Part shown: positions 1-12,704 of the stretch, piece by piece
Numbering within the stretch: the stretch's first letter is position 1
Layout: every line of letters starts with the position of its first letter
Assembly: GCF_020740795.1 (NCBI RefSeq)
Contig: NC_067285.1
Span: forward strand, 39,592,511 to 39,656,510
DNA length: 64,000 nucleotides
Source: Apus apus
Taxonomy: Eukaryota; Chordata; Aves; Apodiformes; Apodidae
Direction: 5' to 3'
Program-made: the position numbers and the translations under genes
Notes under the pieces: generated by a model
The model's input: the letters and a program-made list of their open reading frames with translations, nothing else
The model's database searches: none
What the model was told of the DNA's origin: nothing

Positions 1-3000
1 TCCTCTTGGCTTTGGAGTTGCTCTTCACCTGTGGGACCAGCTGGGTTTCCCTCAGACACCACCCCCAGCAGCAGCAGCTGGCAAAGCTGCCCCAGCAATG
101 GGATGTTGCACTCCCCAGTGAGCAAGGACATGGTGGGACTGGCTTTTGGAGGGTGCTCAAACAGCCAGAGCAAAACCAGATCCCTTTTGGGGCCGTTCCA
201 GAGGAACTGAGAGAGGTCAGCTGGCAGGACAGGTAGGTTCTTGGTGAAGAGCTGCTGTGGTTACTCAGTTTTCTCCATCGCTGCTACCACCGTGCGTGGC
301 ATTATGATGGACTGCAGGGCTTCTCACTGGTTTTTGAGACCTCCACATGGCTGTTCACACCGCAACACTGCTCTGCCTTCTCCCTCAAGCCGTGTGTGAC
401 AAACCCCAGCTGAAAATACCCTCCCTGAAGGCAGCGATTATCTGCTGCTGGAGGGAGAGGCACAGCCACAGGCCGAGAGCCAAATCCTGCGCGGGCAACG
501 ACACGTTGCTGGGAAATGTCTCAATCCTGATGCTGCAGCCAAAAGGACGTGGGGGGGAGACTCCGTCTCCCAGTCTGTATTTTCATGGATTTCACCCCTT
601 CTCCAGTAGCTGGCCAAGCAGGACCCTCCTGGCAGCCATCAGCTGGGTGCAGGCCACCCAGCTGCACTCCAGCAGAGCGCAGTGAGAGCAGGCAGGTTGC
701 TCTCTCCCCCCCCCCGACACAGGCACAGCTCCCCCACCCCACAGCAGAGGTCCCATCCCTGCTGCCTTCAACACACAAGGTTACTGTGTCACCAGGAACT
801 TGTCCAAGGCAAAGCCATGCCCATGATGAACATGCCTTAACAGACTTGATTAAGTTACACCTCTGGCAAGCAAGAGAAAAGTCCTTTTCCTATTTGAGTA
901 CTTCAGTGTTATTCTCCAAGTGATTTATGCACTAAGAAACCTGGGGAGAAACTTCCAAACTGTAATCAAAATCCTTAGATATTTGGGAAAATTCTGTCCT
1001 TAAGTCTTTGTGTAATTAGCATCCTTGTGACAAATGGCTCCCTATTTTTTCTTTTTTTGTTGGTTCCTACTTCTCACCAACATCTGTCACTATGATTATG
1101 CTCTCTAATGAGCTTCTCATGCATTCTGCATTGATGAGCTACATTCAGGAACTAACTGGCTCACCCTGCAAGACATGGAACTCTTACAACCAGGCACTGA
1201 AAGCTCTCGATGCCCTTAGCAAAAAAAAAAAAAAGGGTGGGAAAATGTTTGTTGGCTTTTTTGTTTGTTTGTTTCGGGTTTATTTACTTACACATCTTAT
1301 TCAGGGGAATCCGGACACTTTAGGAATGAGAGAGAGAGATTTGAGCCTGCCTGCTTCACACACTGCAAAGCTTTACATAAAGCTGGGGGGGGGTTTCTCT
1401 GGGTGCACAGCAGCAAAGAGGTGGCCTGGACTCATGTGAAGTGGAGGGACAGCAGGGAAAAGGATAAGACAAGAGAAACTGAGCGTTATTTTAATGTTGG
1501 CTTCAAGCTAAGGATGAAGGGTGATTTACCTGGATACTGGGAATGCTGTACTGGCCCAGCTCCCTTGTCCTGCCAGGATCCAGCACGATGCTCCACACAC
1601 ACACACTTTGCTCCCCTAGGGACCACACTGGTAGATGTTGGCATTAGTGCCACTGGAAAGGTCAATATTAACCAGCAGTTTGTTACCTCGGCTGTAAGGA
1701 GCTGGTTTCACAGCTGTGATCACATAACCCTGCAGATGTGTTGCCTGCCCCGCTGGCAAACGTGGATCTCCCCACCCCAAGTTCCTGTTAACCCGGGAGA
1801 TGAACCTGCAGCACCAGAGCAGCCCCTCTCTGCTGCCTTGCTGGCCCCTCCTGTGCTCACCCAGAGCCACATCTTGCACCACTGGGACCTGCCCTCCCTG
1901 GAGAAGGGGGTGCTGTGTGCTCAGCCTCGGGAAACCAGGGAGGGATGAAGGCTGGCTTTGTGTCAGGACACAGAAAGAGTTTTCAGCAAGGTGATGAGTC
2001 CCTGCTGGTGACTCAGCTCTGGCTGCTGCTGCTGCTCAGTCAGGTTCCTGTGACACAGCACAGGGGAGTAGAGATCGGTGGGGGCTGATCTGTTGGACAG
2101 GATTTATGGGGGTTATTCCCTGCTTCCTGTAGATAAGGGCACGTGGGGTTGATAAGCAGTTGCCACAAGCTCAGAGTAGCTGTGCTTTCCTTGCAGCTCC
2201 TGTCTAGGGCCACCCTTCCACCTTGCGTCTGCAAAAAACAACCTGGGACCCACCAGGATGAAGCCTGCTGAGGACAGGGAGTACAGGACAAGCTATGGCC
2301 ATGGCTGGGCTGGTGCAGCTGGGCTCCCAGGCACTGCAGTGGGGTGGCCTGGCAGGCAAGAGTGCTACAGGGCTCAAACAAGCCTGAGCCCGTGGCCGTG
2401 GGGCCCGATGGCAAGCTGTACAGATTCTGCAGGTGGCAGTTTTTTGCTGGTGGCCAAACACAAGCTCTGCATCCTAGGCACGACTGTCTGCAGAAGCAAT
2501 TCCACCCACCCAGGTGGACTGCCTCTCCGTCTTCTCCATCACCCAGGAAGACTAACTCCCTGTGGATGTTCACCACCCAGGCCAAGTCAGGTTCAACAAT
2601 CTGATGCCATAAGCCACAGGCTCATTCCCCTCTGCATAGACAGGGGGGCACACGATTGACCTCAGAGCCAAATTCTGGAGGACTGACTATATTTAACTTA
2701 GCTTAGCAGTGTTAAAGTGCTTCAGCAGCTAATAAGGAAGGTGCTGAACACACAGGCAGAGATGGCAATGCATTCCTGGAAGGCAGGGACATTGCTGGCA
2801 CACCTCTCTGATGACGAGTTCCCAGAGAAACTGCATTTCTAAGGACACAACAGGAAAGAGCAAAGGGACAGCTCTAATGGCAGAGCAGTGGGCTGATCCC
2901 AAAAGAATCCTGCTCAGCTTAAACACCTGGCTCCTCCTGCCCCAGCTGACAGCAGCTCCCATTTTCTCTCTCTGTGTGCTCCTTTTCAAGCCACGAGCCC

Positions 3001-4554
3001 TCTGACTGGCTCCCTCAGGTGCAGCTGGTTCCAGGGGTTCTGAAGAGGTCGGGAGCAAACAGAAACCAACAGAAAAACCAGGAAATGCAACAGAGCAGAG
3101 AGAGAGGGGACAGCACAGCACCGGCAGGGAACTGTCCAGAGGCACAGGTGCCATAGCTTGTCTTGCTGACAGGCATCTTTGCTCATGTGGAGGTGAGGTG
3201 TGGGTGAGTTGCCCAGGTGAATGCACACTGACTCACTGTCTCCAGCTCAGGAAATGAGCTGGTCAGTGAATCAAACCATATCTTATTTGCCACGTCCTCA
3301 GCAGGGACTGAAGCACCTCCCCACTCTAGGCGTGCTTCGCTACCGGCATCTCTTGCTAGGACGGTCTTGTAACGAAGAGGAAAAAAAAAACCTGCTTCCA
3401 TGCAGAAGCTGAGGAGCATTTCTCAAACTAGCCCGGGGAAATGCAGGTAGGCACAAGAAGCACAAACCTCCACTGGCACCAGTTGGCTGCAAAGCAAGGC
3501 TGCTGCCTCTGCTGCCAGAGGGGCAGTGGGGCAGGTCCCCTGCAGGAGAAGTGATGCTTGGGTGAAGATGCTGCAGAGCCATTACAGCAGGATACCTGCA
3601 GAAGACACAAATCCACCCAGGAACTGTGTGCAGGACAAGGCCATTGCCTGGTGAGTCCTGATATGCAGCAGGACTAAACGTGTAACAACAGACAAAAGAA
3701 AAGGGTCCATCCCCCAGGGCTGCAGAAAAGCCTCAACTGCTGATTATTACTGTGTGACAACTGTACATGTCCCCCAGAAGCATTGCTAAGTATGTCACCT
3801 TAGAGAGGCCACCTTCTACTGCATCCTGGTCAGATGATCCGTGGAGGAACCTTCAGTTCAAGTCTTTGTTAACAGAGTTACCATTTCCAAGGCAGCAAAA
3901 CCATAAAGTCCTTATAAAGCTGGTTTGTCAGCTCAGCTCTGGGGGAAGAGACCCTGCCCTTCCTGTCCGTGGCAGGCAAGTCCACTCACTGCTCTGCCAA
4001 CACCACTGCTTGAAATGCCACCTGCAACCCCAGGCAACACTTCCACCTCTGTCCATCATACCTGCCCAAATGCAGGGAGGATGACAGGACAATTGCACGA
4101 GTTAGAGAAAACAGGACACAACTACTGCTGTACAGCATGAGTTTAGTTGAGAAATTGAGGAAAGGGTAACCCGAAGTCCCACAAATTTAAATCCCAGCCA
4201 GCTAAGACACACCACAACCTGCAGGCCAGTGCAGTCACACACAGCTCATCACTCCAGCAGCTGGGGAGCTGCTGACACAAGCAGGACAGGTGAGACTGAC
4301 ATGGGATGGTGCTACCAGCGTGATTCAGCTGGCAAACACTGCCACAAGCCCTCCTGCTGCCCAGCCACCTCTGCCAGCAGGCAGAACGAGAGCACTGACT
4401 GGGAGAGAAATACTTTGTGCATTTGGGTTTCCCACCGAGCACATCCTCTAGAAGGTCTGCACTCTGGTGGAAAAGTTTTCAGTAAGCTGGAATTAATTTG
4501 AGGCAGCCCCACGACCAAGTTTAAGATCTGCGTGTCCAAAACACACCATAACCT

Positions 4555-4720
4555 GAAGCCAAGGAAGGTCAGAAAGTACCTCAGATGGTCCAACCTCCTG
4601 CTCAAAGCACAGCAAACACCAAGTCCAGACCAAAGCTCAGGCCTTTGACCAGTGAGGCCTTAAAACTCTCCTCTCAGGTGCCCACATGACATCCTGGAGC
4701 AGCAGGGACACTGCAGGCTC
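4555..4720 (-). repeat. Old CR1 LINE 3'-end remnant (antisense)
   Basis: The + strand reads like the reverse complement of a CR1 3' region: a 'ggtccaacctcctgctcaaagc' type phrase followed by a decayed stretch about a bird-typical 'grouping' of bases and a 'gaggccttaaaactctcctc' type phrase. It is far more diverged than the other CR1 copies in the window, so it is an old insertion. Its ends are approximate and the call rests on remembered consensus phrases, not an alignment. Confidence 0.4.
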
Positions 4721-5544
4721 TGCTCCTCCCACACTTGCCATGCCTCAAGGACCTGCTCCTAGGCTTTAAGGCAAGCATCCCTCTGAGCTGTTTTACCCCT
4801 CCTCAGGGCTTTCCAGCAGACATCACCCTGCCCAGTGTGCTCAGCACCCAGGACCTTGCTCCACCAGGCTTCCTCCCTCCCTTGCTCTCAGAGCAGGGGA
4901 CACCAGAAGGAAGAGGAGCCCTTCCCCAGCTGCCAGCCTGACCCACCTTGGAGCCTCCATCAACCTCATGGCAGCACCACCTCCAGCCAGCCCCACTCCC
5001 ATCTGCCCTGCCTCTTACCTGCAAGCACCGAACTTCTACAAAGGCCTGGCACCTCCTCATCTGCCCCTCCTGGTGCTGTGCAAGCCCCAGCCCCTTCTCC
5101 TTCAGCTCTTTCCTTCACGGGGCTCCCACAGGTGAGATCACAGCCACCCCTGAATCTTTCACAGCATGGCCAGGGCCCCACCAGCAGCACCTTCTCCCCC
5201 AGGCACAGCATGAGCTGCCCACCCAGCTCCACACAGACCCCTGCACAGCCCTGAAGCAGCATTTCCACCTCTCCCTGGTCTGCAAAACCTCCAGGCTGTG
5301 CTGAGCTCCAGGAGCAGGCCTTGCCTTGCCTTCCCTTCCCCAGCAGCAGAGCCCCAGGTGATGCTCAGAGGAGGAGGAAGACCCCCTCAGGGCTCAGACT
5401 TTATGGCCACAACCCCCCAGCATCAGGGAATGCCCAGCAGCTGCTGCCAGCTGCAGGTGGCCCAGCAGCAACACAGGGCAGTGACCCAAAGCAGAACCCC
5501 TGCCAGAAGATAAATCACCAAAGCCCACAAGAGACCTGCAGGGG

Positions 5545-5870
5545 GGAGGAAGGAAAGAGATCAACGAAAAATAAACAAACAAGCAAATAAATAATTTGCC
5601 CCAAACCCAAGATACTTCCTCGAAATGTCACGCTAGAAAAAAAAGCTTCAAAAAAACCCAACCCACCCCAAAAGCCACTCCAAAAACTAGAAAAGCCCCT
5701 ATCTAAATAAATAAGAGAAGTAAATGCTCCACTCACACAATCCAAAACTGGGGAACCCCTCAAATTATACATGGCAAAAAAAAAGAGGAAAAAAGGTGAA
5801 AGAAACAAAACAAAATGAAACAAAATGAACTGCCAAAAACCAGGGGCAGGAATGATACTGCCCTCCTGAA
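5545..5870. repeat. A-rich, G-poor low-complexity tract
   Basis: About 325 bp with strong strand asymmetry: many A runs (4 to 9 long), AAATAAATAA-type words and a cluster of AAACAAAA words near 5,807-5,828, with few G bases. The reverse strand therefore carries a Phe/Leu-rich open frame (5,515-5,823) that I take to be chance. It is not a simple microsatellite. It may be the eroded A-rich part of an old retroposed sequence, but no parent element is recognisable. Confidence 0.5.
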
Positions 5871-8800
5871 AGCTGTTGGGAAAAAAAACAAAGCTCCAGC
5901 AACCCTGCCACCCAGGGAACCTCTCCTGCTGAAAACACAGGGTGGGAAAATTCCCCTCCCGGGGTAACAGCCTCTCTGCTGGGCCCCTAGATCCCTGCTG
6001 AAGTGGCCCACCCCCCAGCCGAGCAGATGCTTTCCCTGCCCAGTGGGCACCATCCTCTGCAGGAGATCAGGAGATGGAGCTGGGCTGCAGGCTCTGCCCA
6101 CCTCTGTGGCTGGGCACGGAGCCCTTCGTGACTCGTCCCCCCGGCCACGCCGGAAGAGCCTCGCACAGATGACTGCAGGAAACAAAATTAAAGAGCCGTG
6201 CACGAGCAAGGAGATGGCCACAGCTCTGGCCTAATGAGGAGCCATCATCATCAAGGCCAGGAAATGGGCACATCTGCTTTTCAGGCTGTCGGTCCAACGG
6301 CGGCTCCTGCACGTTGCCAGGGGGAGTCCTGCTGCAGCCCGCCGGCCCTGCAAAGCTGTCTTTGCATAAATATTGACACAATTTCCCCCAAACAGCAGCG
6401 TGAGCAGTTGTTTTCTCATTTACCCTCCCAGTTGGTCTTTCCTCTTTCTCTCCCAAGCACAGATGAAAGTGACTTCACAGCGTAACGGTCCCTTTCTCCT
6501 TTCCAGCCCCAAAGAGGTCGGGCCAGATAAATAAACCTTGGTTATTTTTTACCCCATATAACCCCAAATAGAAGAAAAGTGACGTTTCTATTTGGATGTG
6601 CCCCAGGAGGGGTTGGATCCCTCCCCTTAGAGCCAACGATAAAGGTGTCACAAACCAGGAGGCTGTAGGATGAGGAGCTGTTTTGTACCTGCTCATGCTC
6701 TTTTTGTTTGCCCCTTCCTAGGCTACTCAGAAATGTGCTGTCCTTTTTATGGCATGCACTGCTCTTCGGGGAGAATTCCTGCCTGCTCCATCCCTCTCTC
6801 TCCTCTAGCTAGGCCATTGTTTCCTGAGAAGACCAAAAAGGGTCCCTCCAACTCTAGAGTTGTTCTGAAATCCCAACCAGAGTTTTCCCTCCGTGCTGCT
6901 CTGAGCCAGCAGCAGCTCCCAGGCACAGTGGGACTTCCAGGTTTTCTGTCATGTTTTTATTTTTGCTCTCCTAGGCCAAGATAGGTTTATTTTTACTCTG
7001 CAATGGTTTGCACTGGGACAGACCACCTCTCCTTCCTTGTTTTCATTCCTGCTGCTCCTCTGAGCATTGTGGAAACAAGCAGCTCTGAAAAAGTGGAAAC
7101 AAGTGCCTGGTGCAGGGAATCAGCCAGCAGATAATCACACAAAAAAACCTAATGGAATCTTCTCCACCTTTGCTGGGACCAGGAATGGGCACCAACTATC
7201 ATCCCTGGCTCAGCTGGTCAGCTAGTAGTCCACTGTGCACATCACTCTGTAGTCTCACATTTATACCTTCTCTCATCCAACATATTGTTAATATTTAGGT
7301 TTCCTGGTTTTCAGAGCTCAGAGTTTTGGGTTTGTTTTTGTGGTTTTTTTTTCTCCCTGTGTTTTTGTGTGTCTTTTCTGTGGGTATTGCAAACTGTTTC
7401 ATGAGGTTGGAAAGGGACAGTTATTCAGGGATCTCTTGGTTCCTCAATACAGGCAAGAGCACAAGTAACCCCCTCCTTGTGCTGCAATGTGATCTTCTTT
7501 GTCCTGGCAAGCTACTGACACCCCATCCAGCTCCTTGGATATAAGTAAGTATCTCCACGGGAGCAGCATGAGGGTCCAGTTTGAGGAACATCTTGCAGCT
7601 TCTCTCCAGGCAGCTCCCCGAGTCTGTTTCTCTGATGGTTTGTGTACAAACGGTTGTCAGGGCAGCCACACTTCCCTGCCCTGCACGTTCTGCCCCGGTG
7701 TGCAGAGTGAAAACCACCCATCCTGCAGGCTGAGCACTGCAGTCCACATTTTACTCAGCACTGTGGTGGTGGAGGAGGAAGGGAAAGAGGAGAGCATCAT
7801 CTAACGAGTTCTGAGAACTAGGAAAAGAGGCCCCTGGGCCCTTGTGATAACGGAGCCAAACACGTGGAAATAATACTGCCCAGTACCTCCTCCGTGCCTA
7901 TTTCCCTCTCATCCAACCATTCCAGCAAAACAAGCGTAATTTATCTGGTTCTTCAGCAGAAACCAGACTGAAAGAGGAGTTCACACACTTGGAAACAAGA
8001 GAAGAGCAAACCCTGGCCAGCACAGATCCCCAGCTGGCAGGTGTAGCTCGTTCCAAACACTCTCGGTCACAGGCACGTGAAGTAAAGTTTCCAGCAGCTG
8101 GATAATCTGACATGCACTGCTGGGTGAGGTGAGCAAGCCAGGGGCTCCGGGCTGACTCTTGCAGCTCTGAAAGCTGAAGAGCAGCTTGCTCTGGAACACC
8201 CTGGCAAGCCTGCTCTGCTGTACCACGCGCCTCTGCAGCGAGAGGGAGAGGCGGCACTGCAGAGTGTTCCTGAGATGTGACCCTTCTCTTGGGTCCTTGG
8301 CAAAGCACAGGCTCCTCAGTCCTTAATCTTCCATGTTTTGAGCATCCACGGGTACTGAAAATTACTGGTTACTTACCCTGTAGCCTTGCTAGCTCAAAGA
8401 CATGAAGCACTTCATGAGCCAGATCTTTGGCTGACATCAATCACTGCTGGTCCACGGACTTGTGTGGAACTTCCAACTTGCCTCACACGAGGCTTGGCTT
8501 TGCCTTGGGATTGGCCTGGAGAAGGCATTCCGACACGGATGGGTCAGGTCAGAGCACTGTGCTCGCAGGAAACCAGCCAAAGAGAGCAGGAAATGGGATT
8601 AAATGAAAAATCCCCAGCAGGCTGCTTGTGTCTAGGGCCTTCCCAGTTCCTCTTGCAGAGGGGAGATCCTTTTTTTTCTGGAGTAGTGATGTGTCTGATT
8701 GGCCTACATGGCCTGCAAGACCCACATGATCCTTGTTAGGTCATTGTCTTGGTTAAAAAACAATCCTGTGGTGTTTGTGCAGATGGTATTTTAACTCCCT

Positions 8801-9639
8801 GGTAGATTAGGATGTGCAGATACGGCACAATTCTAACTGCATGTAGATTTCTGCCTTTATTTCACATACTTCATTTTGTAAAGCTCTTTCCAGTCCTCCC
8901 ATTCGAGCTTCCTGACAGAGTCACTTCATCTATTTTATCTGCACTGAGGGCAAAATGAAATGATATAGAAAGGGAGAAAAAAATATATTGGAATGCCAGT
9001 ACATATTCAATATTAAATGTCTTTGGTGCTAAATGCACACTGGAAATGCTGCCAGCAATCTGCAATCCTCAAGTCATTCTTTCTGTGAGAAATAGTGCTT
9101 GTTGAAAGACTGAGGCTGTTTAAAAGTCTGCAGCAGGGGAAACAAATAAGTTTTGTGCATTGTGACCCAATTTAACAAGAAAATACTTGACAATATAGAT
9201 AATTCTGCATCAAGTCCTGTTGTTCCAAGGAGCAATTTAGCATGGGAAACCTGTCTGTTAGAAGTGACAACAAGAAGATGGGTGTTACAGACACCAACTT
9301 TGCCAGCTTACCACCAGCAGGGCTGATGTGGGACTCTTCTTGTGTTTTGTCACACATGAAGAAGAAAGATGTTGACTGAGAGATGGGAGGAGGCTCAACA
9401 AAGATAGCAAATGTCAGCCCCCCATCCTGTGTCTTTTTCTCACCGATCAGTGATGCTTGAGCTGTCTGGACTCTCCTGACCAGTGTTCCAGCCTCTCTAC
9501 CCGTGGTTAAACAGAGATCCACTGTGGAAGCTTGCAGGAAGTTGAGCTTTCCCAGCAGCCACATCATTTCTTTCCAGAGAGAAAGAGAAACAGTGTGTTT
9601 GTCCTTCAAATTTTTCTTCAGTAACCCCTCTTGAATTCA

Positions 9640-10341
9640 GGGCTTCATATCGGGACCACTTATTTTCAACAACTTTATCAACCATCTTGATGAGGAGATA
9701 AAGAGTGCACCCTCTGGGCACACACGCTGAGCAGGAGCCAGCAGTGTGCCCAGGTGGCCAAGAAGGCCAGTGGCATCCTGGCCTCTGTTAGAAACAGGGT
9801 GGCCAGCAGGAGCAGGGAGGTGATCATCCCTCTGTGCTGGGCACTGGTGAGGCCTCACCTCGAGTCTTGTGTCCAGTTTTGGGCACCTCAGTACAAGAAG
9901 GACACTGAGGTGCTGGAGCGTGTCCAGAGAAGGGCCAGGAAGCTGGTGAAAGGGCCTTGAGGACAAGTCTGATGAGGAGCAGCTGGAGGGGCTGTTTAGC
10001 ATGAAGAAGAGGAGGCTGAGGGGAGACCTCATCACCCTCTGCAGCTGCCTGAAAGGAGGTTGTAAAGAGGCAGGTGCTGGTCTCTTCTCACAAGTGATAG
10101 AACAAGAGGGAATGGCCTCAAGCTGCACCAGGGGGGGTTTAGACTGTACATTAGGAAGAACTTTTTTACTGAAGGGGTTGTCAGAGCATGGTTGAGTCAC
10201 CCTCCCTGGGTGTGTTTAACAGTTGTCTAGATGTGGTGCTTGGCGATGTGGCTCCGAGCTGGACTTGGGAGAGCAGGGTTAATGGTTGGACTGGATGATC
10301 TTGAAGGTCTTTTCCAACCTAAGTGGTTCTGTAGTTCTGTG
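9640..10341 (+). mobile_element. CR1 LINE, 5'-truncated and internally deleted 3' fragment
   Basis: This is a non-LTR retrotransposon fragment in the same orientation as the gene downstream. A short piece of reverse transcriptase sequence (about 9,650-9,720: 'ttcaacaactttatcaacc' and 'gatgaggagataaagagtgc') runs directly into the ORF2 C-terminal coding region. There the translation from 9,754 gives the usual CR1 phrases [28 protein letters not shown] and [15 protein letters not shown]. The catalytic part of the reverse transcriptase that should lie between them is missing. The 3' UTR follows and ends in 'gatcttgaaggtcttttcc' and the CR1-type terminal words 'ttctgtag ttctgtg'. It is dead. Confidence 0.88.
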
Positions 10342-11880
10342 AATGGAGAATGCACTTTGTTCTGCCTCCCAGCCCAAGGATTCCCTGCTGTAGGACCTGG
10401 CGCTGTGGTTTGGTGGCTGGAGCAGCAGCTGCTCTGCAGGGAAACGTACTCGCTGATCACACAACTCCTGAGCGGCTTGGTGTCCCCATCCTACCTGCCC
10501 TCCCTGCCTGCCAGGCCTGTCTCCACCCTTGGGACTGTGCCCACAAGGAGGGTTTGGAAGCACCCACACCTCTGCATCATGCCAGCAGGATGCCCAGCAG
10601 GGCCAAACTGCAAACAGAGGAGCAGTGGCTGCTGAGAGGGGAACGTAAACAAAATGGTCAACCTAAGAAATGAGTCATTTACTAGGAGAAGGAGTCTCTT
10701 CAGAACAAACGGTAGGTTCCAGATAATATCCTCTATACAGCCCCATCAAACATTAATAAAAGCCACAAGGCCCTGACAGATCACTGAGATCACTGCCAGT
10801 CACCAACCCAGGCTGACTCATGAATTATTTACTTGGCAGGTGTTGGGGGAGCTCAGTAATTTCCGGGGGGGGGGGGGGGTTTGCCTTGGTAAATTGCTCA
10901 TCCTCTGACCACTTCCATCACAAGCCAAGAACTGCCAGATTTGGAAGGAAACGTTGGGTTGTGGGGTTTGTTTTTTGCTTGTTTGTTTTTGTCATAAGGC
11001 ACAAGGCACCTCTGCACTGTGTTTGGTTTGTCCACAGTTGGGCAGCCTTATTGACTTGTTGCTCCCGTGATTGGTGTTATGATGGGAGACAGGCCTTTGA
11101 GAGCTCTAAGCACATTGCTTGGCTGGCAAAACGTAACTTAACACCTTCTGAGAGAGAATCCTGGGTCTGGTCCTAATTTGAAGTCTCATGAGGTCTCTTG
11201 GAGCTCGAGGAGCCTTGCGACTCGACTTCCACCCATCGTAGTGGTAAACGAAGTCCACTGCAAATTAAAGCTGCTCAGAGTATTAAAACAAAGCACACAA
11301 ACGGCCAAAAAAAAACAACAGAAAAAGGAGAATCGAATTCATTTCACATCCTCTTCATCACTTACCACATGGTGCTCGTGGAGAAAACTCCAGAAAGAAA
11401 ACGACGAAGGGGCTAGACGCTTGTTTTTAACTTCCACTAACGATTTTGCTTTATCCAGCTGGGTGTATCAGCGCTTTTCTCCGCAGAAAATCCACCCGTG
11501 GATCCTCAGATGGTGTTTTGTTCAGCACGTTCCAACTCCCTGCGAGGATCTGAAACCCAGAGATGGAAAAACCCGAGAGGAAGATCCTCGCAGCGCGGAG
11601 CGATGCTCCCCGCGGCGCCTCGCGTTGACCCTGAGGGACCCGGCTCCTGCTCCGAACCGAGTTGCCTGCTCTGCTTTTAGTTTTGCAGAGTCTTATGGTG
11701 GCAAATCAGCGCGTTTTGGCGGCCACTGGAGCAACGGTTTGGATCCTCTGCAGCTGGTTTTCCGTCGCGGGGAAAGCTGACGCGGGTGGCGGGAGGTTTT
11801 TTGGGTTTTTTCCAGCTGGCTGCTGGTTTAGGAAAGGGCTCAGTGTGCAGCACCCCTGGGAAAGAGTTAAAAAGAGAAGG
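10342..11880. other. 5' flank between CR1 fragment and minisatellites, no gene supported
   Basis: A G homopolymer lies near 10,865-10,880 and a T/G-rich run near 10,960-10,990. A 200-codon open frame (11,178-11,780) has no recognisable domain and is a mix of Lys/Ser-rich and Arg-rich stretches, so I do not call it a gene. From about 11,570 the DNA becomes richer in CpG as it approaches the first exon of ANTXR2. Distal promoter sequence could be here, but no motif cluster stands out. Confidence 0.5.
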
Positions 11881-12422
11881 ACAAAAAAAAAAGGGAGGGG
11901 GAAAAAAAGAAGGAATCCCAGGAGGTTCCTGGTGAAAAAAAAAAGGGGAGGCAGGGGAGGGAAAAAGGAGGAATCCCAGGAGGTTCCTGGTGAAAATAAA
12001 AAAAGGGGGGGGGGGGAAGAAGGAATCCCAGGGGTTCTTGGTGCGAAAAAAAAAAAGGGGGGGGGGAAAGAAGAAGGAATCCAAGGAGGTTCCTGGTGAA
12101 AAAAAAAAAAGGGGGTGGGGGGAAAGGAGGAATCCCAGGAGGTTCTTGGTGCAAAAAAATAAAGGGGGGGGGGGGAAGAGAAGGAATCCCAGGAGGTTCC
12201 TGGTGAAAAAAAAAAAGGGAGGGGGGGGAAAGAAGGAATTCCAGGAGGTTCCTGGTGGAAAAAAATAAAGGGGGGGGGGGGGAAGAAGGAATCCCAGGAG
12301 CTTCCTGGTGAAAATAAAAAAAGAGGGGGGGGGGGAAAAGGAGGAATCCCAGGAGGTTCCTGGTGAAAATAAAAAAAGAGGGGGGGGGAAAGAAGGAATC
12401 CCAGGAGGTTCCTGGTGAAACC
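11880..12422. repeat. Minisatellite 1: ~54-bp purine-rich unit, 10 copies
   Basis: Ten tandem units begin with GGAATCCCAGG-type sequence at 11,912, 11,970, 12,022, 12,076, 12,129, 12,183, 12,235, 12,288, 12,343 and 12,395, a spacing of 52 to 58 bp. Each has a core CCAGGAGGTTCCTGG, in which CCAGGA and TCCTGG can pair as a 6-bp stem over a 3-base loop, followed by GTGAAA, an A run and a G run. The + strand is almost pure purine outside the core. Units differ by point changes (CTTCC at 12,300; CCAAGG in the fourth) and by tract lengths. The reverse strand is open in all three frames (Pro/Phe-rich, about 250 codons each) only because the repeat lacks stop codons. Confidence 0.95.
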
Positions 12423-12704
12423 TCCTCGGAGGGGCAGCTGAAAACACACGCTGGGTTCACGGACAGGGCAAGTTTGGGATGGCAGGGAGAAAGGAGCTGA
12501 GAAGAAGCTCGGAGAGCAGCCGCCCAGCCCGGCAGAGCACCGAAAAGATTGGAGATTTTTGGGTTGTTTTGCTGTTTAACGAGGGGGTTTTGAAAACATC
12601 CCCGCCGGTGTCGCAATCCAGCGGGCCGCTCGGCTTCGCACGGCACCCCGGGGCAGGCCCGGGGGGGACACGTTCCCCTTCCCCGCCCACCTCCCCCGCA
12701 ACCC

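Larger units (their letters stand above)
1..9624. other. 5' flanking/intergenic DNA, no supported gene
   Basis: I see no exon series, conserved protein motif or RNA gene here. Open frames of up to about 180 codons occur on both strands, but they overlap each other and resemble no family I know. The DNA is moderately GC-rich, with C/T-rich stretches near 4.7-5.4 kb, an A-rich G-poor tract near 5.55-5.87 kb and short homopolymers such as the A run near 1,221. An old CR1 remnant near 4.6 kb is listed separately. In human the next gene upstream of ANTXR2 is PRDM8, in divergent orientation; nothing here reads as PRDM8, so this is probably spacer with possible regulatory DNA. Confidence 0.6.

Noticed and set aside
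5515..5823. Phe-rich frame on the - strand near 5.6 kb
   Set aside because: Result of the A-rich tract on the + strand.
11178..11780. 200-codon frame on the + strand before the minisatellites
   Set aside because: No recognised domain, uneven composition and a non-ATG opening; likely chance.
11677..12646. Three overlapping ~250-codon Phe/Pro-rich frames on the - strand
   Set aside because: All three frames of the same strand are open across the 54-bp minisatellite, which shows that lack of stops, not coding, is the cause.
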